DNA of 22,190 nucleotides, from positions 1 through 22,190 of IMG/VR virus record IMGVR_UViG_3300008262_000338; one strand, written 5' to 3'. Below the pieces are notes generated by a model, which saw nothing but the letters and a program-made list of their open reading frames with translations, was not told the origin of the DNA and did no database searches. The number at the start of each line of letters is the position of its first letter. The first letter of the stretch is position 1. The stretch is from a virus. Positions 16,526 through 20,635 of the stretch are shown here, in pieces. Position numbers and translations under genes: made by a program.

Positions 16526-16690
16526 TCAGGGCATCTCACAGGCGCCAGGGAGGACACTGTTGTAGCTGGCACAACGCTCTGCCTGAATGGCGTTAATGGT
16601 GCTCACCTGCTCTGCTGCAGACTTGACGCACAGGGCGCTGCCGTAGGCGATGCAACCCCAGAACCCGATTGCCAGAACTGCTTTGATCAT
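16526..16690 (-). CDS. Small protein with N-terminal membrane or signal segment (54 aa)
   Basis: ATG 16690 begins MIKAVLAIGFWGCIAYGSAL, a short positively charged start followed by a hydrophobic stretch of about 18 residues, so it is a membrane anchor or signal peptide. The rest (CVKSAAEQVSTINAIQAERC, then ASYNSVLPGACEMP) is polar with several Cys. The mature part could lie outside the inner membrane and form disulfides; this is inference. Its ATG overlaps the TGA of the preceding 44-codon frame (ATGA), and a TATAAT with a cassette-like CAGTTCAAAG leader lies 26 bases upstream. Confidence 0.65.
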   Translation of the reverse strand: MIKAVLAIGFWGCIAYGSALCVKSAAEQVSTINAIQAERCASYNSVLPGACEMP

Positions 16691-16821
16691 TTGCGCTTGC
16701 GCTTTGAACTGTTGCCATTATAGGCATGGGTCAGGGCACCTAGGATCGCTTGCCATGCCACTTGATCAACCGTCCCCTGCATCTTGACGACAGGCAGGTG
16801 AGGCATGGTGAAATGAGACAT
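16687..16821 (-). CDS. Possible small basic protein (44 aa) before the membrane peptide
   Basis: The frame starts MSHFTMPHLPVVKMQGTVDQ, continues VAWQAILGALTHAYNGNSSK and ends RKRK. In its favour: the ATGA overlap with the next gene and protein-like content. Against: the ATG lies two bases after the T run of the ArdA terminator with no Shine-Dalgarno site, and the TATAAT of the downstream cassette lies inside it. It could be expressed by read-through from ArdA, or be chance. Confidence 0.4.
   Translation of the reverse strand: MSHFTMPHLPVVKMQGTVDQVAWQAILGALTHAYNGNSSKRKRK
16717..16722 (-). promoter_or_regulatory. Promoter -10 TATAAT before the membrane peptide
   Basis: TATAAT 26 bases before ATG 16690, followed by GGCAACAGTTCAAAGC, which matches the cassette leader. 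This copy has the exact -10 consensus where the others have TAGACT, anchoring the interpretation of the repeat. Confidence 0.55.
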
Positions 16822-16822
16822 T

Positions 16823-16848
16823 AAAAAAGGGGCAGCATCTCTGCCCCT
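16823..16848 (-). terminator. Rho-independent terminator of the ArdA-like gene
   Basis: On the minus strand GGGGCAG, loop AGATG, CTGCCCC, then six T. A classic intrinsic terminator 32 bases after the ArdA-like stop codon, the clearest in the window. Confidence 0.85.
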
Positions 16849-16879
16849 GTTAGTGTTAGTTAGAATTGATCAGTTGTGA

Positions 16880-17311
16880 TCAGTTATCGCTGAAGATGTA
16901 CACGTTACGATAACCTGCCTCGCAAGCGGTGAAGTCATAACGCAGGTTCTGATCGTAGGTTGCTTCCCAGTCAACAACGACAAAGGAAGGAACATCACCA
17001 TACACATCAGAGGTGAACTCCTCAGCGAAATCTGCGGTGCTTTCGTAGCAACCACGGTAACGCTCATCACAATCCTCGATATAGCTAACGTCGCCCATTT
17101 CCTCGATCAGAGCATCAACTGCCTCGTAACCGATCGCTTCACCACAGCGAACATACTCTTCATAATAGGCAACGAAATCGCTCTCGTTATGGGCATCGAT
17201 GAACTCCAGCATGTCATCGAGAGCATAGTTCTCATCGAGCAACTCATCGATCTTGCTCACGGTATCAGCAGCGAGCACTTCCTTGTAGTTAGCGGTGAGG
17301 GTCACAGACAT
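16880..17311 (-). CDS. ardA: ArdA-like anti-restriction protein (143 aa)
   Basis: ArdA proteins mimic about 40 bp of bent B-form DNA and block type I restriction enzymes. The C-terminal half fits the family: RYRGCYESTADFAEEFTSDV (the family has an EYxGEYDSxxDFAEE-like segment), then VDWEATYDQNLRYDF and a final NVYIFSDN where ArdA proteins end in a GHVF-like strand. About a quarter of residues are Asp or Glu with few Lys or Arg, as expected for a DNA mimic. At 143 residues it is somewhat shorter than the usual 165-170; the N-terminal domain seems reduced. It has its own promoter (TTGACT, 17 bases, TAATCT) and terminator, so it is an early single-gene unit. Assignment is by motif and composition. 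Confidence 0.72.
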   Translation of the reverse strand: MSVTLTANYKEVLAADTVSKIDELLDENYALDDMLEFIDAHNESDFVAYYEEYVRCGEAIGYEAVDALIEEMGDVSYIEDCDERYRGCYESTADFAEEFTSDVYGDVPSFVVVDWEATYDQNLRYDFTACEAGYRNVYIFSDN

Positions 17312-17364
17312 GGTTCGTTTGTTTGAACTGAAGGTAGATTAGACGAGATCGGGGGGAGAGTCAA
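17312..17364 (-). promoter_or_regulatory. Promoter of the ArdA-like gene (TTGACT-17-TAATCT) with cassette leader
   Basis: -35 TTGACT at 17364-17359, a 17-base spacer, -10 TAATCT at 17341-17336, then ACCTTCAGTTCAAACAAACG and ATG. This is the cassette copy with the best -35, consistent with strong immediate-early expression by host RNA polymerase. Confidence 0.7.
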
Positions 17365-17382
17365 GGGGTGGGGGACACCCCT
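17364..17382 (-). other. Intergenic stem-loop before the ArdA promoter
   Basis: AGGGGTG, a five-base loop and CACCCCT form a perfect 7-bp stem 7 bases after the stop of the 53-residue gene, abutting the -35 of the ArdA-like gene: the stem-loop plus promoter layout in its clearest form. Confidence 0.5.
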
Positions 17383-17389
17383 CAGACTG

Positions 17390-17551
17390 TCACATGCCGT
17401 TGAGCATGTCGTAGATGGCATCGAAGTATTCTGCCTCAGTCTCAAAGGTGCGACCGTGGATAGTACGGGGGTACTCTGCCTTAGGGGCAGGCGCCTTGCT
17501 GGGCTCCTTGCCTTGGGAGAGGATCTGCTGGGCGTAGGGGTTGCTGATCAT
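17390..17551 (-). CDS. Hypothetical cassette protein (53 aa)
   Basis: ATG 17551 lies 21 bases after cassette -10 TAGAAT. The protein starts MISNPYAQQILSQGKEPSKA, then a Pro/Lys linker, then PRTIHGRTFETEAEYFDAIY and ends DMLNGM. The C-terminal part, with an H-G-R-x-F-x-T-E-A-E-Y pattern and a helix, looks like a small ordered domain. Unknown function. The stop sits in ATGTGACAGTCT, a 3-prime sequence also found at the end of the 57-residue gene at 19138. Confidence 0.68.
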   Translation of the reverse strand: MISNPYAQQILSQGKEPSKAPAPKAEYPRTIHGRTFETEAEYFDAIYDMLNGM

Positions 17552-17583
17552 GGTGTCGTTTGAACTGAGGTCATTCTACAGGG
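17552..17583 (-). promoter_or_regulatory. Cassette promoter/leader of the 53-aa gene
   Basis: -10 TAGAAT at 17578-17573, then GACCTCAGTTCAAACGACAC and the ATG. Shortest spacing of the set (21 bases). Confidence 0.63.
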
Positions 17584-17590
17584 TGCTGGT

Positions 17591-17608
17591 GGGGGATTGG
17601 CGTCCCCC
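17591..17608 (-). other. Intergenic stem-loop GGGGGA/TCCCCC
   Basis: Perfect 6-bp stem with a six-base loop, 13 bases after the stop of the 65-residue gene and just before the next cassette promoter. Confidence 0.48.
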
Positions 17609-17621
17609 TTGTGCCACCGCC

Positions 17622-17819
17622 TCAACCGTCCATCAAGGCCGCGGCCACCACATCAGCAGCACCGCCCAGATCATCTCTCACAATCAGGCGAAGCATCTCA
17701 GCCCCTGCAGGGGTGGAATGCATCTCTAGGATGTTCTCTGCTGTGGTGGGCATGTCATCAAAGGCAGCAGCAACTAGCATCTCACCGATGATGATCAGGT
17801 GTGCGTTGTTGGCAGTCAT
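17622..17819 (-). CDS. Hypothetical cassette protein (65 aa)
   Basis: ATG 17819 lies 24 bases after a cassette -10. The protein starts MTANNAHLIIIGEMLVAAAF, continues DDMPTTAENILEMHSTPAGA and ends DVVAAALMDG. Acidic and helical; the hydrophobic start (residues 7-20) is too short and interrupted for a sure membrane segment. GC-rich codons. Ends in GACGGTTGA, the same stop context as the neighbour at 17893. Confidence 0.67.
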   Translation of the reverse strand: MTANNAHLIIIGEMLVAAAFDDMPTTAENILEMHSTPAGAEMLRLIVRDDLGGAADVVAAALMDG

Positions 17820-17853
17820 GGGTCGTTTCGTGTTGACTTGATCAGTCTACAGG
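17820..17853 (-). promoter_or_regulatory. Cassette promoter/leader of the 65-aa gene, variant B
   Basis: -10 TAGACT at 17849-17844, then GATCAAGTCAACACGAAACG and ATG. The leader ATCAAGTCAAC differs from the CTCAGTTCAAAC type and matches the copy before the 109-residue gene at 19060-19089. Confidence 0.6.
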
Positions 17854-17877
17854 CAGGGTTGGGCGGATCGTGGGTCA

Positions 17878-17898
17878 GGTTGTGCCACTTGCTCAACC
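17878..17898 (-). other. Stem-loop at stop codon, GGTTG/CAACC
   Basis: The stem starts in the stop context GACGGTTGA of the 63-residue acidic gene; the loop holds AAGTGGCA, a word repeated after other genes here (19370, 20050 areas). Confidence 0.4.
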
Positions 17899-18084
17899 GT
17901 CTGACTCAGCAGGATCGCCTAGCAGTTCAGGATAGTATTCGTTACACTCAGCAGTCAGTTCTTCATCCGAATACTTATCATAACCCTCATCGAGATAATC
18001 ATAACAAAGCTGCGTCATCGTCTTGAGATCCATGTCATCGAGCATCTGCTGAATGAGGGCGTCTTGCAGTTCAGAACGGTTCAT
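17893..18084 (-). CDS. Small acidic phage protein (63 aa)
   Basis: ATG 18084 starts MNRSELQDALIQQMLDDMDL, then KTMTQLCYDYLDEGYDKYSD and EELTAECNEYYPELLGD. Short acidic proteins with 'D-M-D-x-K-T', 'Y-D-x-L' and 'S-D-E-E-L ... E-Y-x-P-x-L-L' are common in cyanophages and other phages as uncharacterised small proteins; I recognise the pattern but no function. It follows the membrane protein gene by 37 bases and probably shares its transcript. Codons are less GC-biased than in the genes to the left. Confidence 0.75.
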   Translation of the reverse strand: MNRSELQDALIQQMLDDMDLKTMTQLCYDYLDEGYDKYSDEELTAECNEYYPELLGDPAESDG

Positions 18085-18121
18085 GAGTTTGTGTTAATTA
18101 GTGGTGAACAGTTAGTGTTGA

Positions 18122-18349
18122 TCAGGCGAGTTCTGCATCCTCCAAAGTATAATAAACTCGCTCGCTGAGTTTGTGACACATAAGGGTGAATTTGGCCGCG
18201 GCAGACATCAGAAACTCCTTGCCACCATCAGCATACCAAACTCGTGCTGCCTTGTAAGTATAGCTAACTACTGCCACGATAACTGCAACAATCGTGGCGA
18301 TGTTGAACACCAAAGTGTTAATGAAGCTCTTGGCAAAAGTGTTGTTCAT
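18122..18349 (-). CDS. Small membrane protein (75 aa)
   Basis: ATG 18349 (MNNTFAKSFINT) was chosen over an upstream in-frame start because a promoter (TTGACT, 17 bases, TACATT) lies 25 bases before it. Residues about 10-31 (INTLVFNIATIVAVIVAVVS) form one clear membrane helix; the polar C-terminal part (KAARVWYADGGKEFLMSAAA, then a helix ending YTLEDAELA) is probably cytoplasmic. A single-pass early membrane peptide could act on host membrane functions; this is inference. No family name known to me. Confidence 0.75.
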   Translation of the reverse strand: MNNTFAKSFINTLVFNIATIVAVIVAVVSYTYKAARVWYADGGKEFLMSAAAKFTLMCHKLSERVYYTLEDAELA

Positions 18350-18374
18350 CGGGTGAAATTGATTGAACAAATGT

Positions 18375-18403
18375 AATGTAACCGATCTGGGAGGCAAAGT
18401 CAA
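18375..18403 (-). promoter_or_regulatory. Sigma-70-like promoter (TTGACT-17-TACATT)
   Basis: -35 TTGACT at 18403-18398, a 17-base spacer and -10 TACATT at 18380-18375, with the ATG 25 bases further. Same -35 and spacing as the ArdA-like gene promoter. Confidence 0.65.
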
Positions 18404-18412
18404 CCACTAGTG

Positions 18413-18430
18413 GACAGTTCCCAGACTGTC
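18413..18430 (-). other. Stem-loop GACAGT/ACTGTC (copy 1)
   Basis: Perfect 6-bp inverted repeat with a 6-base loop; the same arms recur at 19122-19139 with a different loop. It lies between the 44-residue gene and the promoter of the membrane protein gene. Confidence 0.5.
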
Positions 18431-18431
18431 A

Positions 18432-18457
18432 CTGTGCCAGTCACCAAACTGGCACAG
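18432..18457 (-). terminator. 10-bp hairpin after the 44-aa gene
   Basis: Perfect arms CTGTGCCAGT and ACTGGCACAG with a 6-base loop, 16 bases after the stop at 18474. There is no T run, so it may protect or process the mRNA end rather than terminate. Confidence 0.5.
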
Positions 18458-18473
18458 ATATACTTGACTATAC

Positions 18474-18608
18474 TTACTCTTGTATAGTATAGTCAATCTC
18501 TATACTAACTGTATAGAGATCATCGTAGATATCTTTATCTCTATAACCATTCTTTATATCTTCTATCTCTTGTTCTTTCATTTCTTGATAGAACTCTTGA
18601 ATGGTCAT
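18474..18608 (-). CDS. Small acidic peptide with strong ribosome site (44 aa)
   Basis: ATG 18608 is preceded by AAAGGAGG, an almost perfect Shine-Dalgarno site 6 bases upstream and one of the few in this right-hand part. The peptide is MTIQEFYQEMKEQEIEDI, then KNGYRDKDIYDDLYTVSIEI and DYTIQE. Highly acidic, helix then strand. AT-rich codons, unlike its GC-rich neighbours. The promoter region overlaps a 9-bp inverted repeat (18634-18655), so it may be repressed or autoregulated. Function unknown. Confidence 0.75.
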   Translation of the reverse strand: MTIQEFYQEMKEQEIEDIKNGYRDKDIYDDLYTVSIEIDYTIQE

Positions 18609-18632
18609 TTAATCCTCCTTTAGTATTAGTAT

Positions 18633-18655
18633 ATTATAACCTATTAAGGTTATAA
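18633..18655 (-). promoter_or_regulatory. -10 box within a 9-bp inverted repeat (possible operator)
   Basis: TTATAACCT, ATTA, AGGTTATAA is a perfect inverted repeat at 18634-18655. On the minus strand its end forms TATAAT (18638-18633), 24 bases before the ATG at 18608. A dimeric repressor bound here would cover the -10. No good -35 is visible. Confidence 0.5.
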
Positions 18656-18669
18656 TTTATAAAAACTTT

Positions 18670-18720
18670 AAAATATTAGAAATCTCAATATTTTTAATTT
18701 ATTGAGATTTCTAATATTTT
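18670..18720 (-). terminator. 21-bp perfect AT-rich hairpin after the 109-aa gene
   Basis: Arms at 18670-18690 and 18700-18720 are perfectly complementary over 21 bp with a 9-base loop; each arm holds AATCTCAA/TTGAGATT. It starts 10 bases after the stop of the 109-residue gene. An AT-rich stem followed by TTTT fits a terminator, but its length is unusual and the GAGATTT word links it to the repeat block at 19863-19952. Confidence 0.6.
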
Positions 18721-18729
18721 GGGATTTCT

Positions 18730-19059
18730 TCAGTTCAGACGCATCCCAGAAAAGAAAGGAACTTTGAGATCCTCACCTTTAGCATTCTTCATGCTAACAA
18801 ACCAAGTGAAGTTCTGTTGGAAGACACACTCACCAGGGCAACCATGCTCACGCAGAATAGCATTCAGGCGAGATTTGGTGGTGTTAGATTGCCAGCCACC
18901 ATCCATCAGCACGATGAAGTTCTCACCAACCTCTGCAATCTTGTTACCATGAAGGAAGACATGAGACACGCCATTCACAGTGGTCACCATAGTGTTAGCA
19001 GACTTCCAATCCTTGCCAGCAGTGATAGCGGCATTCATTTGGGATTCGATCTTACGCAT
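18730..19059 (-). CDS. Conserved hypothetical phage protein (109 aa)
   Basis: ATG 19059 starts MRKIESQMNAAITAGKDWKS, then ANTMVTTVNGVSHVFLHGNK, then IAEVGENFIVLMDGGWQSNT, TKSRLNAILREHG and a C-terminal strand region with FTWFVSM. The pattern 'W-K-S-x-N-T-x-V' ... 'V-x-L-H-G-N-x-I-A' ... 'D-G-G-W-Q-S-x-T-T-K-S-R-L-N-A-I-L' is one I associate with uncharacterised proteins in many phages of cyanobacteria and proteobacteria. Alpha/beta, no membrane segment. It has a variant B cassette promoter and a long hairpin as its 3-prime end, so it is a stand-alone unit. Function unknown. Confidence 0.82.
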   Translation of the reverse strand: MRKIESQMNAAITAGKDWKSANTMVTTVNGVSHVFLHGNKIAEVGENFIVLMDGGWQSNTTKSRLNAILREHGCPGECVFQQNFTWFVSMKNAKGEDLKVPFFSGMRLN

Positions 19060-19089
19060 GGGTCGTTTGCGGTTGACTTGATTAGTATG
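19060..19089 (-). promoter_or_regulatory. Cassette promoter/leader variant B of the 109-aa gene
   Basis: -10 CATACT at 19089-19084, then AATCAAGTCAACCGCAAACG and ATG. Nearly identical to the leader at 17820-17853 although the genes are unrelated and 1.2 kb apart. Confidence 0.55.
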
Positions 19090-19121
19090 GCACCCCCAGG
19101 GGCACCGTGGAGGGTTTGGTG

Positions 19122-19139
19122 GACAGTTCAGAGACTGTC
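19122..19139 (-). other. Stem-loop GACAGT/ACTGTC (copy 2) at a stop codon
   Basis: Perfect 6-bp inverted repeat with a 6-base loop, overlapping the TGA of the 57-residue gene. Same arms as at 18413-18430. Confidence 0.5.
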
Positions 19140-19311
19140 ACACATCATAGCAGATATGACCTTTCTTCTGCTCACTATACCAAATCTGATCTGCAATATT
19201 ATCTAATTGAGTTGCAACACCAAGGCAGAAATCATAACATTCTGCCATGCTATTGTTCAGATAAAGATGATCATCATGACGCTCAACAATCTTGGTGTTG
19301 AAGTAATTCAT
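19138..19311 (-). CDS. Hypothetical small protein (57 aa)
   Basis: ATG 19311 starts MNYFNTKIVERHDDHLYLNN, then SMAECYDFCLGVATQLDNIA and ends DQIWYSEQKKGHICYDV. Soluble alpha-helical protein with three Cys; no signal peptide. AT-balanced codons. The stop lies inside a GACAGT stem-loop. Family not recognised. Confidence 0.7.
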   Translation of the reverse strand: MNYFNTKIVERHDDHLYLNNSMAECYDFCLGVATQLDNIADQIWYSEQKKGHICYDV

Positions 19312-19380
19312 CGGTTGAATTCCTGACGACTTGTTAACAATACCCCATCGGGTGACCCTGTGGAGGTTTACTGTGCCACT

Positions 19381-19539
19381 TCAGAAAGTGTCATAGTACT
19401 CATCCGTTTCTTTCTTGAACTTGGTTACTTTCTTTTTAGTCTGCCTTCGAATGTTCTTCACTTCATAACCGAAGTCTTCGAAGTCATCCTCGAATTCAGT
19501 AAACTTATCGTTGCTGCTGTAGCGATAGTTCTTAGCCAT
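19381..19539 (-). CDS. Hypothetical small charged protein (52 aa)
   Basis: ATG 19539 starts MAKNYRYSSNDKFTEFEDDF, then EDFGYEVKNIRRQTKKKVTK and FKKETDEYYDTF. An acidic middle is followed by a strongly basic stretch (RRQTKKKVTKFKK), the layout of small nucleic-acid-associated phage proteins. It follows the KTSC-like gene by 34 bases and likely shares its transcript. The stop is followed by AAGTGGCACAG, a word also after genes at 17893 and near 20050. Confidence 0.7.
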   Translation of the reverse strand: MAKNYRYSSNDKFTEFEDDFEDFGYEVKNIRRQTKKKVTKFKKETDEYYDTF

Positions 19540-19573
19540 TTTGTTGTTGAGATTAGTAATTCAATCGAACGGA

Positions 19574-19822
19574 TTATTTATTTTCAACCAAGACACCATT
19601 CTTGATTTGTTGGTATACAAACTTACCAACACTTCCTTTAGTATTAGTGAGCTCAATCTCTGTGAGTTCTTTACACAAATTCTCTTCGAATTCTACTACA
19701 TTTTCGCAGTTAAACGTATATTCTTTGTCTAGATTACTATTATACACTACTTTAACTACATTTTCTTCAATAGTAACACTATTAATAGCACTACTGTTGA
19801 AATTATCGTAGACTTTGGACAT
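19574..19822 (-). CDS. KTSC-like small protein (82 aa)
   Basis: ATG 19822 starts MSKVYDNFNSSAINSVTIEE, then NVVKVVYNSNLDKEYTFNCE, NVVEFEENLCKELTEI, and ends GSVGKFVYQQIKNGVLVENK. The order 'S-S-A-I-x-x-V ... V-x-V-x-Y ... x-Y-x-F ... G-S-V-G-K-F' matches the KTSC domain pattern (small beta-rich domain found beside nucleic-acid enzymes and alone in phages). The role is unknown. It lies downstream of the 370-base region with the DnaA-box-like cluster; a TATAAT at 20016-20021 would give it a long structured leader. Confidence 0.72.
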   Translation of the reverse strand: MSKVYDNFNSSAINSVTIEENVVKVVYNSNLDKEYTFNCENVVEFEENLCKELTEIELTNTKGSVGKFVYQQIKNGVLVENK

Positions 19823-19862
19823 GATGGGTGTGTTTCTTAAAGTTTAAAGATTAAAAGAACTG

Positions 19863-19952
19863 AAAAACTCAAAAATTTAAGTTTCTGAGATTTCTCATTT
19901 TCTCAAAAAACCAAAAAAGTGAGATTTTTGACTTTTTGAGATTTTGAGTTTT
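19863..19952. repeat. AT-rich block with GAGATTT repeats and nested inverted repeats
   Basis: AAAACTCAAAA (19864-19874) pairs with TTTTGAGTTTT (19942-19952), and TCTCAAAAA (19901-19909) pairs with TTTTTGAGA (19933-19941); GAGATTT occurs three times on the plus strand. It would form a large stem, or act as an easily melted, iterated binding region beside the DnaA-like boxes. Confidence 0.6.
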
Positions 19953-19978
19953 CCACAGTTTCCACAGGTTGTGGAAAA
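19949..19978. promoter_or_regulatory. Cluster of DnaA-box-like 9-mers (TTTTCCACA)
   Basis: Two exact TTTTCCACA copies in opposite directions (19949-19957 plus; 19970-19978 minus) and one near copy GTTTCCACA (19958-19966 plus). A further exact copy on the minus strand lies at 20257-20265. TTTTCCACA is the DnaA box reported for Synechococcus oriC. The outer copies also form a 9-bp hairpin, so an RNA-level role is possible. Confidence 0.55.
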
Positions 19979-20015
19979 CTTGGGAGAGGCGTGGTTTCCC
20001 TTGCCTCATGAACGT

Positions 20016-20021
20016 ATTATA
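20016..20021 (-). promoter_or_regulatory. Possible -10 (TATAAT) before the KTSC-like gene
   Basis: TATAAT on the minus strand, 193 bases before ATG 19822; no clear -35. If active, the leader would contain the whole repeat block. Confidence 0.3.
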
Positions 20022-20195
20022 GGGCACCTGGGAGGGTCTCTGAGGGGTTCTGTGCCACTTGGCGTACTGTCACATGTTTCCTTGACTTTCGATAGGTTGC
20101 GTGCTAAGCCAACAACGACTCAGAACCTTTCCAATCCTTCCCTCTCATATGTCATCAATACAACACATTACATATATTTTTTAATACATTTCTTA

Positions 20196-20366
20196 TTATT
20201 GATTCTCAATAGCATTTACCTTATTGAGAACCCTTGCTATGACTGGCGCGGAGACCTGTGGAAAACCTTGTTGATTCTCATTATCAACTCTCTTCAAATG
20301 GTACAGTTGAGGCCACGTATCTCTAATGATTTCTGCTAGTTTGTATGGTGTATTCTCGTTAATCAT
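20196..20366 (-). CDS. Small hypothetical protein, last gene of overlapping operon (56 aa)
   Basis: The ATG overlaps the TGA of the thioredoxin-like gene (ATGA). The protein is MINENTPYKLAEIIRDTWPQ, then LYHLKRVDNENQQGFPQVSA, then PVIARVLNKVNAIENQ. Helical and polar; no recognised domain. The coding strand holds one TTTTCCACA (20265-20257). Overlap and protein-like content support it. Confidence 0.65.
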   Translation of the reverse strand: MINENTPYKLAEIIRDTWPQLYHLKRVDNENQQGFPQVSAPVIARVLNKVNAIENQ

Positions 20367-20635
20367 TTGCTATGTTTGTCGATTGTTTGTTTCCAGAATT
20401 CAGATGTCATTTCTTTTGATCCTGTCATCTTAGCAACGATAACTCCATCTACTAATGCTATGAGTGTTGGTGTTACATCTACACCACAATCAATAGCAAA
20501 CTGTGACCATACATTATTTTCTTTTGCATTTGTGATTGTGACTACCTTATCCCAATCAGGAACTTTTTTTAATTGTGTTTCTGCGTACATGCATGGTCTA
20601 CAACCTTCTTGTACAAATAGGTGTATATCAGTCAT
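20363..20635 (-). CDS. Thioredoxin/glutaredoxin-like protein with CRPC motif (90 aa)
   Basis: A small thiol-disulfide oxidoreductase. Seen: strand DIHLFVQ, then EGCRPCMYAETQL with the redox pair Cys-Arg-Pro-Cys at about residues 12-15, a middle VVTITNAKENNVW, then VDVTPTLIALVDG with the cis-Pro after Thr that all thioredoxin folds carry, then a C-terminal helix. 90 residues is closer to glutaredoxin or phage thioredoxins (T4 NrdC is 87) than to bacterial TrxA (about 105). It may supply electrons to ribonucleotide reductase; that is inference from T4-type phages, and no nrd gene is in the window. It overlaps both neighbours by 4 bases. Confidence 0.9.
   Translation of the reverse strand: MTDIHLFVQEGCRPCMYAETQLKKVPDWDKVVTITNAKENNVWSQFAIDCGVDVTPTLIALVDGVIVAKMTGSKEMTSEFWKQTIDKHSK

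Larger units (their letters stand above)
19823..20195. other. Gene-free region: AT-rich repeats, DnaA-box-like cluster, promoter remnant
   Basis: No convincing gene in either strand. From left to right: an AT-rich block (19840-19952) with repeated GAGATTT words and nested inverted repeats; TTTTCCACA-type boxes (19949-19978); a TATAAT on the minus strand (20021-20016); a stretch near 20048-20077 with GTGCCACTTG and ACTGTCACA, the same words that follow cassette genes; and an AT-rich tail. The second half may be the remnant of a lost cassette. Confidence 0.7.

Noticed and set aside
15566-16565. Long plus-strand open frames (up to 128 codons) in the GC-rich array.
   Set aside because: They run across stops, promoters and stem-loops of the minus-strand cassettes and read as Arg/Gly/Trp-rich noise; GC-rich DNA has few chance stops.
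17541-17841. Overlapping plus-strand frames here.
   Set aside because: They are shadows of the 65-residue cassette gene and its promoter, rich in His/Pro/Arg repeats.
14990-18400. Assembly chimera with a cyanobacterial chromosome as the cause of the GC shift.
   Set aside because: Gene direction is continuous, genes are phage-sized, and the same leader element (variant B) occurs on both the GC-rich side and at 19060 in the AT-balanced side; coverage data would still be needed to be certain.
18350-18403. An 18-residue N-terminal extension of the membrane protein.
   Set aside because: It would start at or within the -35 of a good promoter; the ATG at 18349 is correctly spaced.
19863-19978. CRISPR array or tandem-repeat satellite.
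   Set aside because: The repeated words are short, unevenly spaced and partly inverted; there are no equal-length spacers.
19944-20339. A 131-codon plus-strand frame in the gene-free region.
   Set aside because: It runs against the direction of all genes, covers the DnaA-like boxes and half of the coupled 56-residue gene, and gives a low-complexity hydrophobic end.
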